Below the pieces are notes generated by a model, which was given only the letters and a program-made list of their open reading frames with translations, was not told where the DNA came from and did no database searches. This document shows, one piece after another, positions 18,521-26,941 of a stretch of 43,706 nucleotides of DNA (the first letter of the stretch is position 1; the number at the start of each line of letters is the position of its first letter). Origin of the DNA: Hahella ganghwensis DSM 17046 (GTDB lineage: Bacteria > Pseudomonadota > Gammaproteobacteria > Pseudomonadales > Oleiphilaceae); the NCBI RefSeq assembly GCF_000376785.1, contig NZ_AQXX01000085.1, forward strand, positions 1 through 43,706, read 5' to 3'. A program made the translations under genes and the position numbers.

Positions 18521-18961
18521 ATGCCAAACACAGAAGCGAAAAGCGCTGAAAAGTTTACTAACTTCACACCTTACGAACCTGCGAAGGGCGAAGAATACAT
18601 GAGTGCAGGCCAGCTTGAGCATTTCAAGCAGATTCTGCTCAACTGGAAACAGGAACTCATGGAAGAAGTCGATCGCACCATGCATCACATGCAGGAAGAT
18701 GCGGCAAACTACGCCGACCCAAGCGATCGTGCCACACAGGAAGAAGAGTTCAGCCTGGAGTTACGCACTCGTGATCGTGAGCGTAAGTTGATCAAAAAAA
18801 TCGATCAGACCATTGAGCTGATTGACCGCGAAGATTATGGCTACTGTGATTCCTGCGGTGTGGAAATTGGTATCCGCCGCCTGGAAGCCCGTCCGACCGC
18901 CACGCTATGCATTGACTGCAAGACACTGGCGGAAATCAAGGAGAAGCAAACCGGCATCTAA
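18521..18961 (+). CDS. dksA: RNA polymerase-binding transcription factor DksA
   Basis: Binds the RNA polymerase secondary channel and, with ppGpp, adjusts rRNA and amino-acid promoters. The coiled-coil tip motif DPSDRA gives D66, D69 and A71; the four zinc cysteines are C109, C112, C130 and C133. The ATG at 18521 yields 146 residues, the standard size; an upstream in-frame GTG is discarded. Seventeen bases separate it from gluQ, and this dksA-gluQ pairing is conserved in gammaproteobacteria. Confidence 0.97.
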   Translation: MPNTEAKSAEKFTNFTPYEPAKGEEYMSAGQLEHFKQILLNWKQELMEEVDRTMHHMQEDAANYADPSDRATQEEEFSLELRTRDRERKLIKKIDQTIELIDREDYGYCDSCGVEIGIRRLEARPTATLCIDCKTLAEIKEKQTGI

Positions 18962-18978
18962 CCAGCTTTTCCCGGTTT

Positions 18979-19890
18979 ATGCCTGCTTCCAAGCCTGTTT
19001 ATCGGGGGCGATTTGCCCCCTCGCCTACCGGCCCTCTTCACTTCGGCTCTCTGGTCGGAGCACTGGCCAGCTTTCTTGATGCCAGATCCCACCATGGCCA
19101 ATGGTTAGTCCGAATTGAAGATATTGATCCTCTACGGGAAAAGCCCGGTGCGGCTGACGCCATCTTGAAAGCTCTTGAGGCACATCACCTGCAATGGGAT
19201 GAAACCGTTACCTTCCAATCTCAACACAGCCACAGATACGAAGAGCGTCTTCTTCAACTACAAAATCACAACCTAATCTATCCCTGCCCATGCAGCCGTA
19301 AACAACTCCAGGCCCAGCATGGTGCTCACCTGTCCCTCTGCCGAAACCGTGAAATTTCCTTTGAGCCCGATGTCGCCATTCGATTCAATGTGACGACTGA
19401 ATGCAGGGAGTTTTATGATCTGATACAGGGTACCTGCAACTACCAACTACAGCATGAAATGGATGACTTTGTTCTTAAGCGCAAGGAAGGCTTTTATGCC
19501 TATCAGTTGGCGGTCGTCTGTGATGATATAAAAGAGCGCATAACCCACGTTATCAGGGGCATTGATCTGATCGACTCTACGCCCCTGCAATTGCAGCTCT
19601 ACGAAGGCCTTGGCGAAAAAGCGCCGGCTTTCGGTCATTTCCCGGTTGTGGTGACAGCAAACGGTCAAAAGCTCAGCAAACAGAGATTGTCCCCGGCACT
19701 GGATACCGGCACAGTGCATAACAATCTTGTACTGGCCGGGCAGGCGCTTCGTCTGATTGATTCTGACGATATACTTCCCGATAAACCGGAGCTACTGCTG
19801 CAATGGATGATCAGCCGATGGTCAAGATCGCCGCTAATGGGGCTCAAACAGGTGCCATCTCCGGTACCTTACTCAACACCATCCGACTAA
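18979..19890 (+). CDS. gluQ: Glutamyl-Q tRNA(Asp) synthetase
   Basis: Truncated GluRS paralogue that adds glutamate to the queuosine base at position 34 of tRNA(Asp). The HIGH-like motif is PTGPLHFGSL, and QKLSKQ is the KMSKS-like motif. The zinc site CPCSRKQ ... SLCRN is present. The anticodon-binding domain is absent, as expected at 303 residues. It follows dksA closely and precedes the cbr genes. Confidence 0.96.
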   Translation: MPASKPVYRGRFAPSPTGPLHFGSLVGALASFLDARSHHGQWLVRIEDIDPLREKPGAADAILKALEAHHLQWDETVTFQSQHSHRYEERLLQLQNHNLIYPCPCSRKQLQAQHGAHLSLCRNREISFEPDVAIRFNVTTECREFYDLIQGTCNYQLQHEMDDFVLKRKEGFYAYQLAVVCDDIKERITHVIRGIDLIDSTPLQLQLYEGLGEKAPAFGHFPVVVTANGQKLSKQRLSPALDTGTVHNNLVLAGQALRLIDSDDILPDKPELLLQWMISRWSRSPLMGLKQVPSPVPYSTPSD

Positions 19891-19926
19891 CTCCATGCCT
19901 GCAAAGGAGTTTTGCATGAAAACTCC
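19889..19926 (+). promoter_or_regulatory. Alternative hairpins at the gluQ end / cbrXA leader
   Basis: The segments AACTCC (19889), GGAGTTTT (19906) and AAAACTCC (19919) allow two mutually exclusive stems. The downstream one, GGAGTTTT-GCATG-AAAACTCC, is a perfect 8-bp hairpin. It lies just after the gluQ stop and 45 bases before cbrX. It could be a gluQ terminator without a T run, or a conditional structure in the cbrXA leader. Confidence 0.4.
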
Positions 19927-19970
19927 CGGTTAAGTAACATGGACAGGTTGTTATCGAGGCTGCGACTCAC

Positions 19971-20147
19971 ATGTATATTTACCGATTGGTATTTTTGCTG
20001 ATACTGGGAGTTTACATATTTTCCCCGGTGATCATGGATTGGTGGATCGCGCCAGGCAGTGCCTGGTACCGCCCCTACATCATGTGGTTTCTGATCATCA
20101 TTCTTGCCTATTGGCTGGAACGTAAGCGAGGTCCGAATGAATTTTAG
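19971..20147 (+). CDS. cbrX: Small membrane protein CbrX-like
   Basis: An ATG opens a 58-residue frame: MYIYRLVFLLILGVYIFSPV, then a short loop with DWWIAPGSAWYRPY, and a second hydrophobic helix (IMWFLIIILAYWLE) ending in RKRGPNEF. Two transmembrane helices are predicted. The stop overlaps the cbrA start by 11 bases, so cbrA translation is probably coupled to it. A small open frame in the same position is known as cbrX in Pseudomonas; my assignment rests on position and character, not on alignment. Confidence 0.8.
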   Translation: MYIYRLVFLLILGVYIFSPVIMDWWIAPGSAWYRPYIMWFLIIILAYWLERKRGPNEF

Positions 20148-23097
20148 TGCCTGGCAACTGCTGGGTCTCGGCGGCCTCTACCTGTCCACTCTGTTCACAC
20201 TCGCATACCTCAGCGAGCGCGGCCTGATACCTCTGCGTTGGGTGAGACATCCTGCCGTTTATATTCTTTCTCTCGGTGTCTATGCCAGCGCCTGGGCCTT
20301 CTACGGTTCTGTCGGGCTGGCGTATGAATACGGTTTTGGCTTTCTTGCTTTCTATCTCGGTATCTGTGGAGCTTTCCTGCTGGCCCCAGTACTGCTAATG
20401 CCTATCCTGCGAGTAGCCAAATCCTATCAACTCAGTTCCATCGCCGACCTGTTTACTTTCCGTTATCGCAGCCAATGGGCGGGAACGCTCAGCACATTGT
20501 TCATGATCATCAGCTCCCTTTGCCTGATGGCCCTTCAGTTTCAAGCAGTCATGATGTCGATGAATGTGCTGACCGGAACAGATCACCACTTCTGGGTTGG
20601 CTCGGTGTTTTGCGCAATGGTGATTCTGTTTACGATCTTTTTTGGAGCTCGGGGACAGTCAAGAGTGGAACGCCATCCAAGCCTGATGGTGGGGATAGCA
20701 CTGGAAGGTCTGTTAAAAATTATCATCATCCTGGTTCTGGGAACTATCGTTGCGTACAAGGTATTCGGCGGCTTCGGTGAACTGAATCAATGGCTCGCGG
20801 ATAATGCCCAGCGTGTCAGCTCCCTGGACAGACACCTGGAAGATGGCCCCTGGCGGGCGCTATTGCTGATATTTTTTGCCTCCGCCCTGGTCATGCCACA
20901 CATGTTCCATATGATATTCACTGAGAACCTCAACTCCCAGGCACTCTTCAAAGCCAGTTGGGGGCTCCCGCTATATCTGTTACTGATCAGCATACCGGTT
21001 CCGCTTTTCATGTGGGCTGGCATCAAGATGTCAGTGCCGACAGAGCCAGACTACTTTATTCTCGGGTTGGGCGACCGGTTCGAAATGCCCTGGTTCAATG
21101 CTGTCGCATTTCTCGGGGGTCTCACAGCCGCCAGTGGTTTACTGATTGTGAGTTGTCTGGCCTTGGCCTCTATGGCACTGAACCACATTATCCTGCCCGT
21201 TTACCAGCCTCTGGCCAGACGCGATATCTACCGCTGGCTGACCCTGGTCAGACGCCTGCTAATCACGGTCATTCTGGGTAGCGGTTATCTGTTTGCCGTT
21301 TGGCTGGACGGGAAGTTATCCCTGTCTATCCTAGGGGTTCTCGCTTTTTCTGCCGGCTTGCAACTCCTACCCGGCGTTCTATGTGTCATTTACTGGCCTT
21401 TGGGCAATCGCATCGGCTTCATCTGGGGACTCGTCACAGGGTTCACCTTATGGCTGGTGACACTTGCCCTTCCACTAATACTGGAAATTGATATTCTGGC
21501 CTGGGGAATCTGGCCTACGGACTACCGGCTGAACAATAATGACTGGCATTACTATGTCATGATTTCTCTGACCGCCAACATTTGCGTCTTTGTCGGTCTA
21601 TCACTTTTCTTCAAGCTGACCACAGAAGAAGAACGCGCCGCGCAGGCCTGTTCCGTGGATACGTTAATGCGTCCCTCAAGACGCGAACTGATTGCCACAA
21701 GCTCAGAAGAGTTCAAAGACTTTCTATCGGTACCACTGGGACAAACCGCCGCAGACAGGGAGGTTAACCACGCCATTGCTCAGCTCCAGCTGCACGAGGT
21801 CGAGTTCCGGCCCTATGCACTCAGGCGTTTACGAGATCAGATTGAGGCCAACCTGTCAGGCTTACTCGGGCCAGCCATTGCCCAGGACATTGTCCAGCAA
21901 TATCTGCAATTCAAACCGGCCAGCAGTGTCACTCCCGCCCAGGACATCTACTTTGTTGAAACCAAGCTTGAAGATTACCACCATCGCCTTAGCGGTCTGG
22001 CAGGCGAACTGGACACCCTCAGGCGCTATCACCGGCAGACGCTTCAGAACCTTCCTATTGCCTCCTGCTCACTGGGCGTTGACCTGGAAGTTTTAATGTG
22101 GAATCAGGCCATGGAGCAAATAACCGGCATTTCAGCCCCCCAGGTCATCGGCTCTCACATCAGCTCAATCGATGCTCCCTGGGCGGAACTGCTATTCAGT
22201 TTTGCCAACGGTGAAGAACGCCACGTTTCCAAAAAGCGTATTGACCTTGAAGGCCGGCCACACTGGTTTAATCTGCACAAAGCCACCATAGACAGCGATG
22301 CTGCCGGCCAGGTGTTGATGATCGAAGATTACACTGAAACCCAGTTGTTGGAAGAAGAACTGGTTCACAGTGAACGCCTGGCCTCTGTCGGGCGACTTGC
22401 TGCCGGAGTTGCCCACGAAATCGGAAACCCTGTGACCGGTATTGCCTGCCTGGCCCAGAACCTCAGGCTGATGACCAAGAATGAGGAAGTGCTGCTTACA
22501 GCAGATCAGATACTCGACCAGACACAACGAGTCTCGAAAATACTACAGACCCTGATGCGGTTCAGCCGGTCAGGGAATTACAGCCAGCCATTGCAGCATA
22601 CACCAACACAACTCAAACGTTGCGTTGATGAAGCAATCCACTTACTCTCTCTGTCTGCGGCAGATCCCCAGGTGAGCTTTATAAATAACGTCAACTCTGA
22701 GATACAGGTCATGGGGGACGGACAAAGATTGGTGCAGGTGTTCGTCAACTTGCTGAGCAATGCCAGAGATGCCTCTCCTGCGGAAGGGGCTCATGTCTGG
22801 ATCAAGGCAAGCATTGAAGACTATACGACGCGAATCGAAGTGATCGATGAAGGCTCAGGCATTCCCGGAGATCAGCTCGATCATTTATTTGAACCGTTTT
22901 TCACCACCAAAGATCCTGATAAGGGGACAGGCCTGGGCCTGGCTTTGGTGTACAGTATTATAGAAGAGCACTATGGACACATTCGTGTTGAAAGCCCAGC
23001 TGACCCGGACACCGGGCGCGGAACTCGGGTTATTATGCAAGTACCGGGTGCCGCCATTGATAAATCGCCGCAGACTCAAGAACAGACGGAATCCTGA
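20137..23097 (+). CDS. cbrA: Sensor histidine kinase CbrA with SLC5 transporter-like domain
   Basis: Sensor of the CbrAB system that governs carbon/nitrogen balance and catabolite repression. Start ATG 20137 follows GAGG and overlaps cbrX; an upstream in-frame TTG is discarded. Residues 1-490 hold about 13 membrane helices like Na+/solute symporters of family SLC5. Next are a STAC-like linker, a PAS domain (about 625-740), the phosphoacceptor H760 in GVAHEIGNP, the N box LVQVFVNLLSNARDAS, and G boxes DEGSGIP and GTGLGLALV. The 986-residue length is typical of CbrA. cbrB starts 3 bases after its stop. Confidence 0.95.
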   Translation: MNFSAWQLLGLGGLYLSTLFTLAYLSERGLIPLRWVRHPAVYILSLGVYASAWAFYGSVGLAYEYGFGFLAFYLGICGAFLLAPVLLMPILRVAKSYQLSSIADLFTFRYRSQWAGTLSTLFMIISSLCLMALQFQAVMMSMNVLTGTDHHFWVGSVFCAMVILFTIFFGARGQSRVERHPSLMVGIALEGLLKIIIILVLGTIVAYKVFGGFGELNQWLADNAQRVSSLDRHLEDGPWRALLLIFFASALVMPHMFHMIFTENLNSQALFKASWGLPLYLLLISIPVPLFMWAGIKMSVPTEPDYFILGLGDRFEMPWFNAVAFLGGLTAASGLLIVSCLALASMALNHIILPVYQPLARRDIYRWLTLVRRLLITVILGSGYLFAVWLDGKLSLSILGVLAFSAGLQLLPGVLCVIYWPLGNRIGFIWGLVTGFTLWLVTLALPLILEIDILAWGIWPTDYRLNNNDWHYYVMISLTANICVFVGLSLFFKLTTEEERAAQACSVDTLMRPSRRELIATSSEEFKDFLSVPLGQTAADREVNHAIAQLQLHEVEFRPYALRRLRDQIEANLSGLLGPAIAQDIVQQYLQFKPASSVTPAQDIYFVETKLEDYHHRLSGLAGELDTLRRYHRQTLQNLPIASCSLGVDLEVLMWNQAMEQITGISAPQVIGSHISSIDAPWAELLFSFANGEERHVSKKRIDLEGRPHWFNLHKATIDSDAAGQVLMIEDYTETQLLEEELVHSERLASVGRLAAGVAHEIGNPVTGIACLAQNLRLMTKNEEVLLTADQILDQTQRVSKILQTLMRFSRSGNYSQPLQHTPTQLKRCVDEAIHLLSLSAADPQVSFINNVNSEIQVMGDGQRLVQVFVNLLSNARDASPAEGAHVWIKASIEDYTTRIEVIDEGSGIPGDQLDHLFEPFFTTKDPDKGTGLGLALVYSIIEEHYGHIRVESPADPDTGRGTRVIMQVPGAAIDKSPQTQEQTES

Positions 23098-23100
23098 TTT

Positions 23101-24489
23101 ATGGCTTTAATCTTAGTAGTTGAAGACGAAAGCATTATCCGCTCGGCGTTAAAACGCCTGTTGGAACACAATGGTCATCAGGTCCTGGAGGCAGAGTCCG
23201 TTGATGTTGCCATGGCCACGATAGCCGAAACAAAACCAGACATCATCGTGTCCGATTTAAGACTACCTGGAAAACCGGGCACCGAATTAATTACATTAAC
23301 CGACGTACCTGTTCTGATCATGACCAGTTACGCCAGTCTCCGGTCAGCTGTGGATTCAATGAAACTCGGCGCGGTTGATTACATTGCCAAACCTTTCGAC
23401 CATGAAGAAATGCTCTCATCCATCCAGACGATTCTGGACCGCACAACGGATGAGCCGGCAGTAGAAGCGCCCCCTACATCAGCAGGCTCTTCCCGGGAAG
23501 AACCTAAAAAAGTTGACCTCAGCCAGTTAATGTACGGCGAATGCTATGAGATGCAGAAACTTTTTGATCTCATCCGAAAAGTTGCCCCGACAGATACCAC
23601 CGTCTTAATACAGGGCGAGTCAGGCACAGGTAAAGAGCTGGCCGCACGGGCACTTCACACCCTGAGCCCAAGGCACTCTGCTCAACTGATCTGCGTCAAC
23701 TGCGCAGCGATACCGGAAACGTTAATCGAATCAGAGCTGTTCGGCCATGAGAAAGGTGCTTTTACCGGAGCCGTCGGCGCCCGCAGTGGACTGATCGAAG
23801 CCGCGGATAGTGGAACCCTGTTTCTCGATGAAATCGGCGAACTACCTCTGGAAGCCCAGGCCCGGTTACTGCGTGTACTTCAGGAAGGTGAAATACGTCG
23901 GGTAGGCTCAACCCAGTCCAAGCAGGTCGATATCCGGCTGGTGGCCGCCACTCACCGAAACCTGAAGGCCATGACGAAAACAGGTCAGTTTCGAGAAGAC
24001 CTTTATTACCGCCTCAATGTGATGCAACTTAAAATACCGCCTCTACGGGCGCGAGAAGAAGATGTTGTCGGCCTGGCGAAGATGCTGCTGAAAAAAATCG
24101 GTGATCGCATGGGCAAGGTCAGCCTTAAATTTGAGAAAGAAGCACTTTCCGCCATCAGACACTACGAATGGCCCGGAAATGTCCGGGAAATGGAAAATGC
24201 TGTGGAACGGGCCGTTATCCTCGCAGACAGCGATATCATTTCATCCGATCTTCTCGATATTGAAACAGAAGGAGACTTCGATATGCCGGAAGGCATGATG
24301 GGAGTGGAAAAAGGAGGTGATAAAGCCGCTGATCTGTCTCTGGAAGATTACTTCCAGCACTTTGTGCTCGAGAACCAGGACACCATGAGCGAAACCGAGC
24401 TAGCCAAGAAACTTGGTATCAGCCGTAAAAGCCTGTGGGAAAGACGTCAGCGCCTCGGTATACCCCGAACCAAGAAGAGCTCTAAATAA
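23101..24489 (+). CDS. cbrB: Sigma-54-dependent response regulator CbrB
   Basis: NtrC-type activator. The receiver domain has phosphoacceptor D52 (VSDLRLPG) and K96 (IAKPFD). The AAA+ domain shows Walker A GESGTGKE at 172-179, the sigma-54 contact loop GAFTGA at 219-224 and Walker B FLDEIG at 241-246. A Fis-type helix-turn-helix, [20 protein letters not shown], is at the C-terminus. The 462-residue length and position next to cbrA fix the identity. Its expected target, the crcZ-like promoter, lies 0.5 kb downstream. Confidence 0.95.
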   Translation: MALILVVEDESIIRSALKRLLEHNGHQVLEAESVDVAMATIAETKPDIIVSDLRLPGKPGTELITLTDVPVLIMTSYASLRSAVDSMKLGAVDYIAKPFDHEEMLSSIQTILDRTTDEPAVEAPPTSAGSSREEPKKVDLSQLMYGECYEMQKLFDLIRKVAPTDTTVLIQGESGTGKELAARALHTLSPRHSAQLICVNCAAIPETLIESELFGHEKGAFTGAVGARSGLIEAADSGTLFLDEIGELPLEAQARLLRVLQEGEIRRVGSTQSKQVDIRLVAATHRNLKAMTKTGQFREDLYYRLNVMQLKIPPLRAREEDVVGLAKMLLKKIGDRMGKVSLKFEKEALSAIRHYEWPGNVREMENAVERAVILADSDIISSDLLDIETEGDFDMPEGMMGVEKGGDKAADLSLEDYFQHFVLENQDTMSETELAKKLGISRKSLWERRQRLGIPRTKKSSK

Positions 24490-24502
24490 CCCCTTCCACT
24501 CT

Positions 24503-24532
24503 GCCGGATGAACTCTGCGTCTTTCGTCCGGC
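24503..24532 (+). terminator. Weak stem-loop after cbrB
   Basis: GCCGGA and TCCGGC form a 6-bp stem with an 18-base loop, 14 bases after the cbrB stop. The downstream CCTCTATACT has only a modest pyrimidine content. Confidence 0.4.
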
Positions 24533-24604
24533 CCTCTATACTCCAACTTTTTGAACTTTATAGCCTCCCTCTCGATATTTCTTCGAAGCTTACCTCTATT
24601 TTCA

Positions 24605-24622
24605 GGTAACAGTTCGGTAACA
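24605..24622. promoter_or_regulatory. Distal pair of GGTAACA boxes
   Basis: Two direct GGTAACA copies start at 24605 and 24616, exactly 11 bp (one helical turn) apart. The second, within CGGTAACACTTTC, recurs as an exact 13-bp match at 24910. The core is the TGTTAC/GTAACA element reported for CbrB. This pair lies about 380 bp before the sigma-54 promoter, so it may be an extra enhancer. Confidence 0.6.
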
Positions 24623-24859
24623 CTTTCAAGTCATTTCTCCAACAAGATGACTCCCAGCCAGAAATCCTCCCCATACCCAAGAATGCACCAAATTGGTTAT
24701 TTCCCTACATCAATACCCATTTAGCTATTAGAAATAACAAAGGGATTAATAATTCCAATCAAATATCCATATTTTTTTCTTGCAGTACGTCAAACCTGTG
24801 CAATATTTAAACAAAACAAAAAGTAATTGAGCTGAAACATTCCAACTTACCTGCTCACT

Positions 24860-24917
24860 TGTTACCAGTTGTTACCCGTGGGAACAACTTCGCGCGACAA
24901 AGTGGGGCACGGTAACA
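24860..24917. promoter_or_regulatory. Putative CbrB enhancer (UAS) for the crcZ-like gene
   Basis: TGTTACC occurs at 24860-24866 and 24870-24876, followed by the inverse GGTAACA at 24911-24917. Boxes in opposite orientation flanking about 35 bp, 80-135 bp upstream of a sigma-54 promoter, fit a bacterial enhancer. The box sequence agrees with the TGTTAC-type CbrB site known in Pseudomonas. Binding is inferred. Confidence 0.7.
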
Positions 24918-24994
24918 CTTTCGTACGCAAAACTACTTATCACCCTTTATTAAAAACACTTAACTATTTGTTTATAAAAGCCTTTTAATAAAGC

Positions 24995-25010
24995 TGGCAC
25001 AGCCGATGCT
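24995..25010 (+). promoter_or_regulatory. Sigma-54 promoter of the crcZ-like RNA
   Basis: TGGCACAGCCGATGCT has the -24 GG and -12 GC elements with exactly 10 bases between them, and a perfect TGGCAC -24 box. Transcription should begin at about 25020-25022. It lies directly upstream of the A-rich RNA and downstream of the GTAACA boxes. Confidence 0.85.
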
Positions 25011-25020
25011 ATTTACCAAT

Positions 25021-25400
25021 CACAAAATAAAAATAAGAGCCCCTTAAACTGCACAAATAAAAATAAAAAAGCAGAGCAAACAACAAAAACAACCCAGAAC
25101 AAAAACAAGAATACGGGTGGCGAACTGATTGTTTTGGATGCCAGGCTTTTTAGCGGTATCAAAGGTATGGGTAGCGGTCTAGAAGAACAACAAACGCGAA
25201 TGCGAGAAACGCTAGACATTCAACTCTTCCCTCACACCTATTACTGCTCGACGTATTCAAAGCGTTCCGTTTGCATACAGAATTCGAAGGCTCTAATTGT
25301 GGAGCGAAATTTATGGGACTGGGACGAAACAAAAACAAAAAATCGTCTGACCTTCTTCTCAGTGGGGATGGATATCCATCCCCATAGTTCTCTTCTCCTC
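25021..25400 (+). ncRNA. crcZ: CrcZ-like regulatory RNA (Hfq/Crc decoy)
   Basis: Between cbrB and pcnB, the place occupied by crcZ in Pseudomonas. From the predicted start near 25021 the RNA carries six A-rich motifs of the catabolite-activity type: 25024-25036, 25055-25070, 25078-25092, 25098-25111, 25183-25194 and 25327-25342 (for example AAACAACAAAAACAA). Several sit in loops, closed by CTGC/GCAG (25049/25071) and GACGA/TCGTC (25323/25343). Such RNAs titrate Hfq with Crc and relieve carbon catabolite repression. The 3' end is inferred from the palindrome at 25363-25384. Roughly 0.38 kb, close to the ~0.4 kb of Pseudomonas CrcZ. No alignment was run. Confidence 0.85.
25363..25384 (+). terminator. 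Perfect 22-bp palindrome at the 3' end of the crcZ-like RNA
   Basis: TGGGGATGGAT and its exact inverse complement abut. As RNA it would fold as a GC-rich stem with a tiny loop, followed by ATAGTTCTCTTCTCC, which is U/C-rich. It most likely ends the RNA; a protein site is an alternative. Confidence 0.65.
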
Positions 25401-25559
25401 TGACTCACCATTTACACCTTCCTGAACTGTTATTGCCTCAACATAACTTAACTAACTGTTCCCTATCGAAGAATATCTATTGCAAGCTGGTCGCAAATTG
25501 GGCCACAACAGGGTAAACTCCCCGCCTTCTATAAGCAGGTGTCAAGATACCCTTTTGCA

Positions 25560-26909
25560 ATGTTAAAAAAGTTTATTGGCATGATTAGGCCGGGGACAAA
25601 ATCCTCCAAGCGCTTTTCTCTGAGCATTATCCCCAGAGAACAACACAGCGTTTCGCGCAAACAAATCAGCCCAAATGCATTAAAAGTGCTCTACCGTCTC
25701 AACAGTGCAGGATACGAAGCTTTTCTGGTAGGCGGCGGTGTCCGTGATCTGTTACTGGGGGAACATCCCAAAGATTTTGACATTGCCACCAATGCCACAC
25801 CGGAACAGGTACGCGCCCAATTCAACAACTGTCGCCTGATAGGCAAGCGGTTTCGCCTTGCCCATGTCAGATTTGGCCGGGAAATCATTGAAGTAGCCAC
25901 CTTTCGGGCCAGTCATCAAAAAGCTGAAGACGATACTCATCGGGCTGCAACCAGCGATTCCGGGCAGATCCTCAGGGATAATGTGTACGGCAATCAGGAA
26001 GAAGATGCCCTACGCCGCGATTTTACAGTCAACGCGCTTTACTATGGCGTCAAAGACTTTGGTATCTACGATTACGCCAATGGAATGGAAGACCTGCGCA
26101 ACCGTTTACTGCGCCTGATAGGCGATCCAGCCACCCGATATCGTGAAGACCCGGTAAGAATGCTGCGAGCCGCCAGATTTGCGGCTAAGCTGGACTTTAC
26201 AATCGAGGAAAAAACAGCTGCGCCAATTTCCGAGCTTGGCCCACTCCTGCTGAACATTCCGTCAGCCCGTCTATTTGAAGAAGTATTAAAACTATTTCTC
26301 TCTGGAAAGGCAGAGGCGACCTTTAACATTCTGAGAGAACTGAATCTGTTCAAGTTTCTGTTCCCTTCCACCGATCAACTAATCAATGATGGCCATCCGC
26401 ACGCACAAAAGCTGGTCGAGCAGGCTCTTATTAACACCGACAAGCGGGTTAATGCCGATAAGCCAGTAACGCCTGCATTTCTCTATGCAGCCTTGTTATG
26501 GCCTGCAACTCAGCTGGAATTTCAGCGTTGTCTGGATGACGGCATTCCACCGATACCTGCCATGCACAAAGCCAGTCAAAAGGTCATTGATGCGCAGGTT
26601 AAACATACGGCATTACCCAAGCGTTTCAGCCAGCCCATGAAAGAAATCTGGGAATTACAGCTGAGACTGCCGCGCCGCAGAGGTAAAAGCGCCCAAGCGA
26701 TAGTGGAGCATCCACGATTCCGCGCATCCTATGACTTCGTCCTTCTGCGGGAAGCCAGCGGCGAAGATCTGCAAGGCTTGGGCAAATGGTGGACCGATTT
26801 CCAGGAAGGCGATGCAAACACTCGCCAGAAACTACAACAGGGGCAGGGACAAGGTGAAGGCAAGCGTCGCCCAAGACGCCGTCGTCGCCACCATAACAAA
26901 CCCAGCTGA
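25560..26909 (+). CDS. pcnB: Poly(A) polymerase I
   Basis: Adds 3' poly(A) tails that promote RNA decay. ATG 25560 gives the MLKKFIG start seen in Pseudomonas PcnB; an earlier in-frame GTG is less likely. The nucleotidyltransferase motif is LVGGGVRDLLLGEHPKDFDI with the DxD metal pair, followed by GKRFRLAHVRFGREIIEVAT and RRDFTVNAL. The RNA-binding region contains DPVRMLRAARFAAKLDF. The tail is rich in Gln, Gly and Arg (RRPRRRRRHHN). At 449 residues it fits the family. CCA-adding enzyme is excluded by the basic C-terminus and context with folK. Confidence 0.95.
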   Translation: MLKKFIGMIRPGTKSSKRFSLSIIPREQHSVSRKQISPNALKVLYRLNSAGYEAFLVGGGVRDLLLGEHPKDFDIATNATPEQVRAQFNNCRLIGKRFRLAHVRFGREIIEVATFRASHQKAEDDTHRAATSDSGQILRDNVYGNQEEDALRRDFTVNALYYGVKDFGIYDYANGMEDLRNRLLRLIGDPATRYREDPVRMLRAARFAAKLDFTIEEKTAAPISELGPLLLNIPSARLFEEVLKLFLSGKAEATFNILRELNLFKFLFPSTDQLINDGHPHAQKLVEQALINTDKRVNADKPVTPAFLYAALLWPATQLEFQRCLDDGIPPIPAMHKASQKVIDAQVKHTALPKRFSQPMKEIWELQLRLPRRRGKSAQAIVEHPRFRASYDFVLLREASGEDLQGLGKWWTDFQEGDANTRQKLQQGQGQGEGKRRPRRRRRHHNKPS

Positions 26910-26941
26910 CCGCCCCTTATAATAACTATTTTGGAATGTGC

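Noticed and set aside
25078-25111. A-rich repeats as a CRISPR array or simple low-complexity DNA
   Set aside because: There are no regular spacers or palindromic repeats; spacing and loops fit Hfq/Crc motifs.
25134-25403. An 89-codon open frame inside the cbrB-pcnB region
   Set aside because: It overlaps the crcZ-like RNA and the palindrome, uses an alternative start and has no coding character.
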